Shown here one piece after another: positions 35,175-35,813 of a stretch of DNA of 35,813 nucleotides. The position numbers and the translations under genes were made by a program. Source of the DNA: Pseudomonadota bacterium (GTDB lineage Bacteria; Pseudomonadota; Alphaproteobacteria; Acetobacterales; Acetobacteraceae); NCBI GenBank assembly GCA_021808055.1, contig JAKBCH010000015.1:1-35813 (forward strand), read 5' to 3'. Each line of letters opens with the position of its first letter. Within the stretch, counting starts at the first letter, position 1. The notes beneath the pieces are model-generated. The model was given only the letters and a program-made list of their open reading frames with translations. It searched no databases and had not been told where the DNA came from.

Positions 35175-35813
35175 ATGGACTCGAAGCGCCTCATCCTCGC
35201 CCTTGCCATATCCTTCGGCATTCTGGCGGTGTTCACCGTCGTGCAGCAGAGGTTTTTCCCTGCGCCGAACCCGCCGCAGACCATGCAGCAGGCCAAACAA
35301 GCCGCGGGCACCACACAGGCCGCGATTGCGGCTGGTGCGCCAGGCACGGCGCAGGCAGCACCCGCCAATGGCCCGCGTTTGGCGGTTGACGCGCCAATGC
35401 TGAAAGGCAGCATCGGCCTGACCGGCGCGATGTTTGATGACGTGGTGCTGAAGGATTACCACGAGACCATCGCCAAGACCTCGCCGCTGGTGCAGATTGA
35501 GGGTCGGCGTGGCAGCGCCACCCCGTCTTATGCCCAGTTTGGCTGGACGGCAGCTTCCGGCGTAAAAGTGCCGGATGACAATACCGTATGGACCCCGAGC
35601 GCCCAGGAGCTGACGCCGGATAGCCCTGTCACTCTCTCCTGGGATAACGGCCAGGGGCAGGTTTTCCAGCTGGTTTTGAAAATCGACGATAAGTTCATGT
35701 TCACCGTGACGCAGAACGTGGTGAACCATGGCGCTTCGCCGGTTACGGTATTTCCTTGGTCGCGCGTGGTGCGCGATTATAAGCCCAAGGAGCAGTCGAG
35801 CTGGGTGCTGTTT
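35175..35813 (+). CDS. yidC: Membrane protein insertase YidC, N-terminal part
   Basis: The first 213 codons are present; the gene runs off the right edge. An N-terminal helix (about 5-24) is followed by an Ala/Gln-rich linker (25-65) and the start of the periplasmic beta domain (LKGSIGLTGAMFDDVVLKDYHET...). This is the gram-negative form of YidC. The catalytic five-helix core lies outside the window. The ATG at 35175 is five bases past the yidD stop, and no strong ribosome site is seen, which fits translational coupling to yidD. Confidence 0.95.
   Translation, partial: MDSKRLILALAISFGILAVFTVVQQRFFPAPNPPQTMQQAKQAAGTTQAAIAAGAPGTAQAAPANGPRLAVDAPMLKGSIGLTGAMFDDVVLKDYHETIAKTSPLVQIEGRRGSATPSYAQFGWTAASGVKVPDDNTVWTPSAQELTPDSPVTLSWDNGQGQVFQLVLKIDDKFMFTVTQNVVNHGASPVTVFPWSRVVRDYKPKEQSSWVLF

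Overview
The window is about 35.8 kb of GC-rich, tightly packed bacterial chromosome. The gene content suggests an alphaproteobacterium, most likely Acetobacteraceae. The grounds are a cyoABCD quinol oxidase, a fadL/MerR/beta-oxidation cluster, an efp-suhB-OmpA/MotA cluster and an rpmH-rnpA-yidD-yidC locus without dnaA. The family assignment is inference and the genus is not resolved. No rRNA, tRNA, CRISPR array, transposase, integrase or phage gene was seen. No gap between genes exceeds 300 bases; the largest are 17271-17523, 25650-25890, 1263-1489 and 219-410.

Layout. 1-218: the 5' end of an exported MsrA (minus). 411-5504: a DUF2189 membrane protein, then cyoABCD (plus), closed by a strong intrinsic terminator. 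5558-12585: a minus-strand fatty-acid module, read fadL, merR, thiolase, hydroxyacyl-CoA dehydrogenase/enoyl-CoA hydratase, acyl-CoA dehydrogenase, with overlapping or nearly abutting reading frames. 12703-15343: divergent from fadL, an exported DUF2147 protein, a long-chain acyl-CoA ligase and a hotdog thioesterase with stop/start overlaps. Together these two operons cover uptake, activation, oxidation and release of fatty acids. 15388-17270: gmd-rmd, a two-gene route to GDP-rhamnose. 17524-18985: mrp-holC. 19050-20426: a periplasmic HtrA protease. 20430-25649 (minus): efp, two hairpin terminators, suhB, then a coupled membrane operon (OmpA-like exported protein, MotA/TolQ-like channel, OmpA/MotB-like coiled-coil protein, 5-formyl-THF cyclo-ligase), then pterin dehydratase.

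25891-28396 is a type V autotransporter with about eleven 22-residue beta-helix repeats. Its reading frame is broken by one extra base in a G5 run near the start of the barrel. A perfect 19-bp hairpin separates it from the convergent gltA. 29943-31291: a sulfur pair, siroheme synthase (CysG N-terminal type) and an iron-sulfur APS reductase. 31411-33797: an orphan histidine kinase coupled by a 4-base overlap to a patatin-like phospholipase. 33851-34288: an AhpD-like protein. 34429-35813: rpmH, rnpA, yidD and the start of yidC.

The strongest candidates for something under-described are the MotA/OmpA-like envelope operon coupled to folate metabolism, the frameshifted autotransporter, and the phospholipase-kinase pair. 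None is demonstrably a new system from sequence alone.
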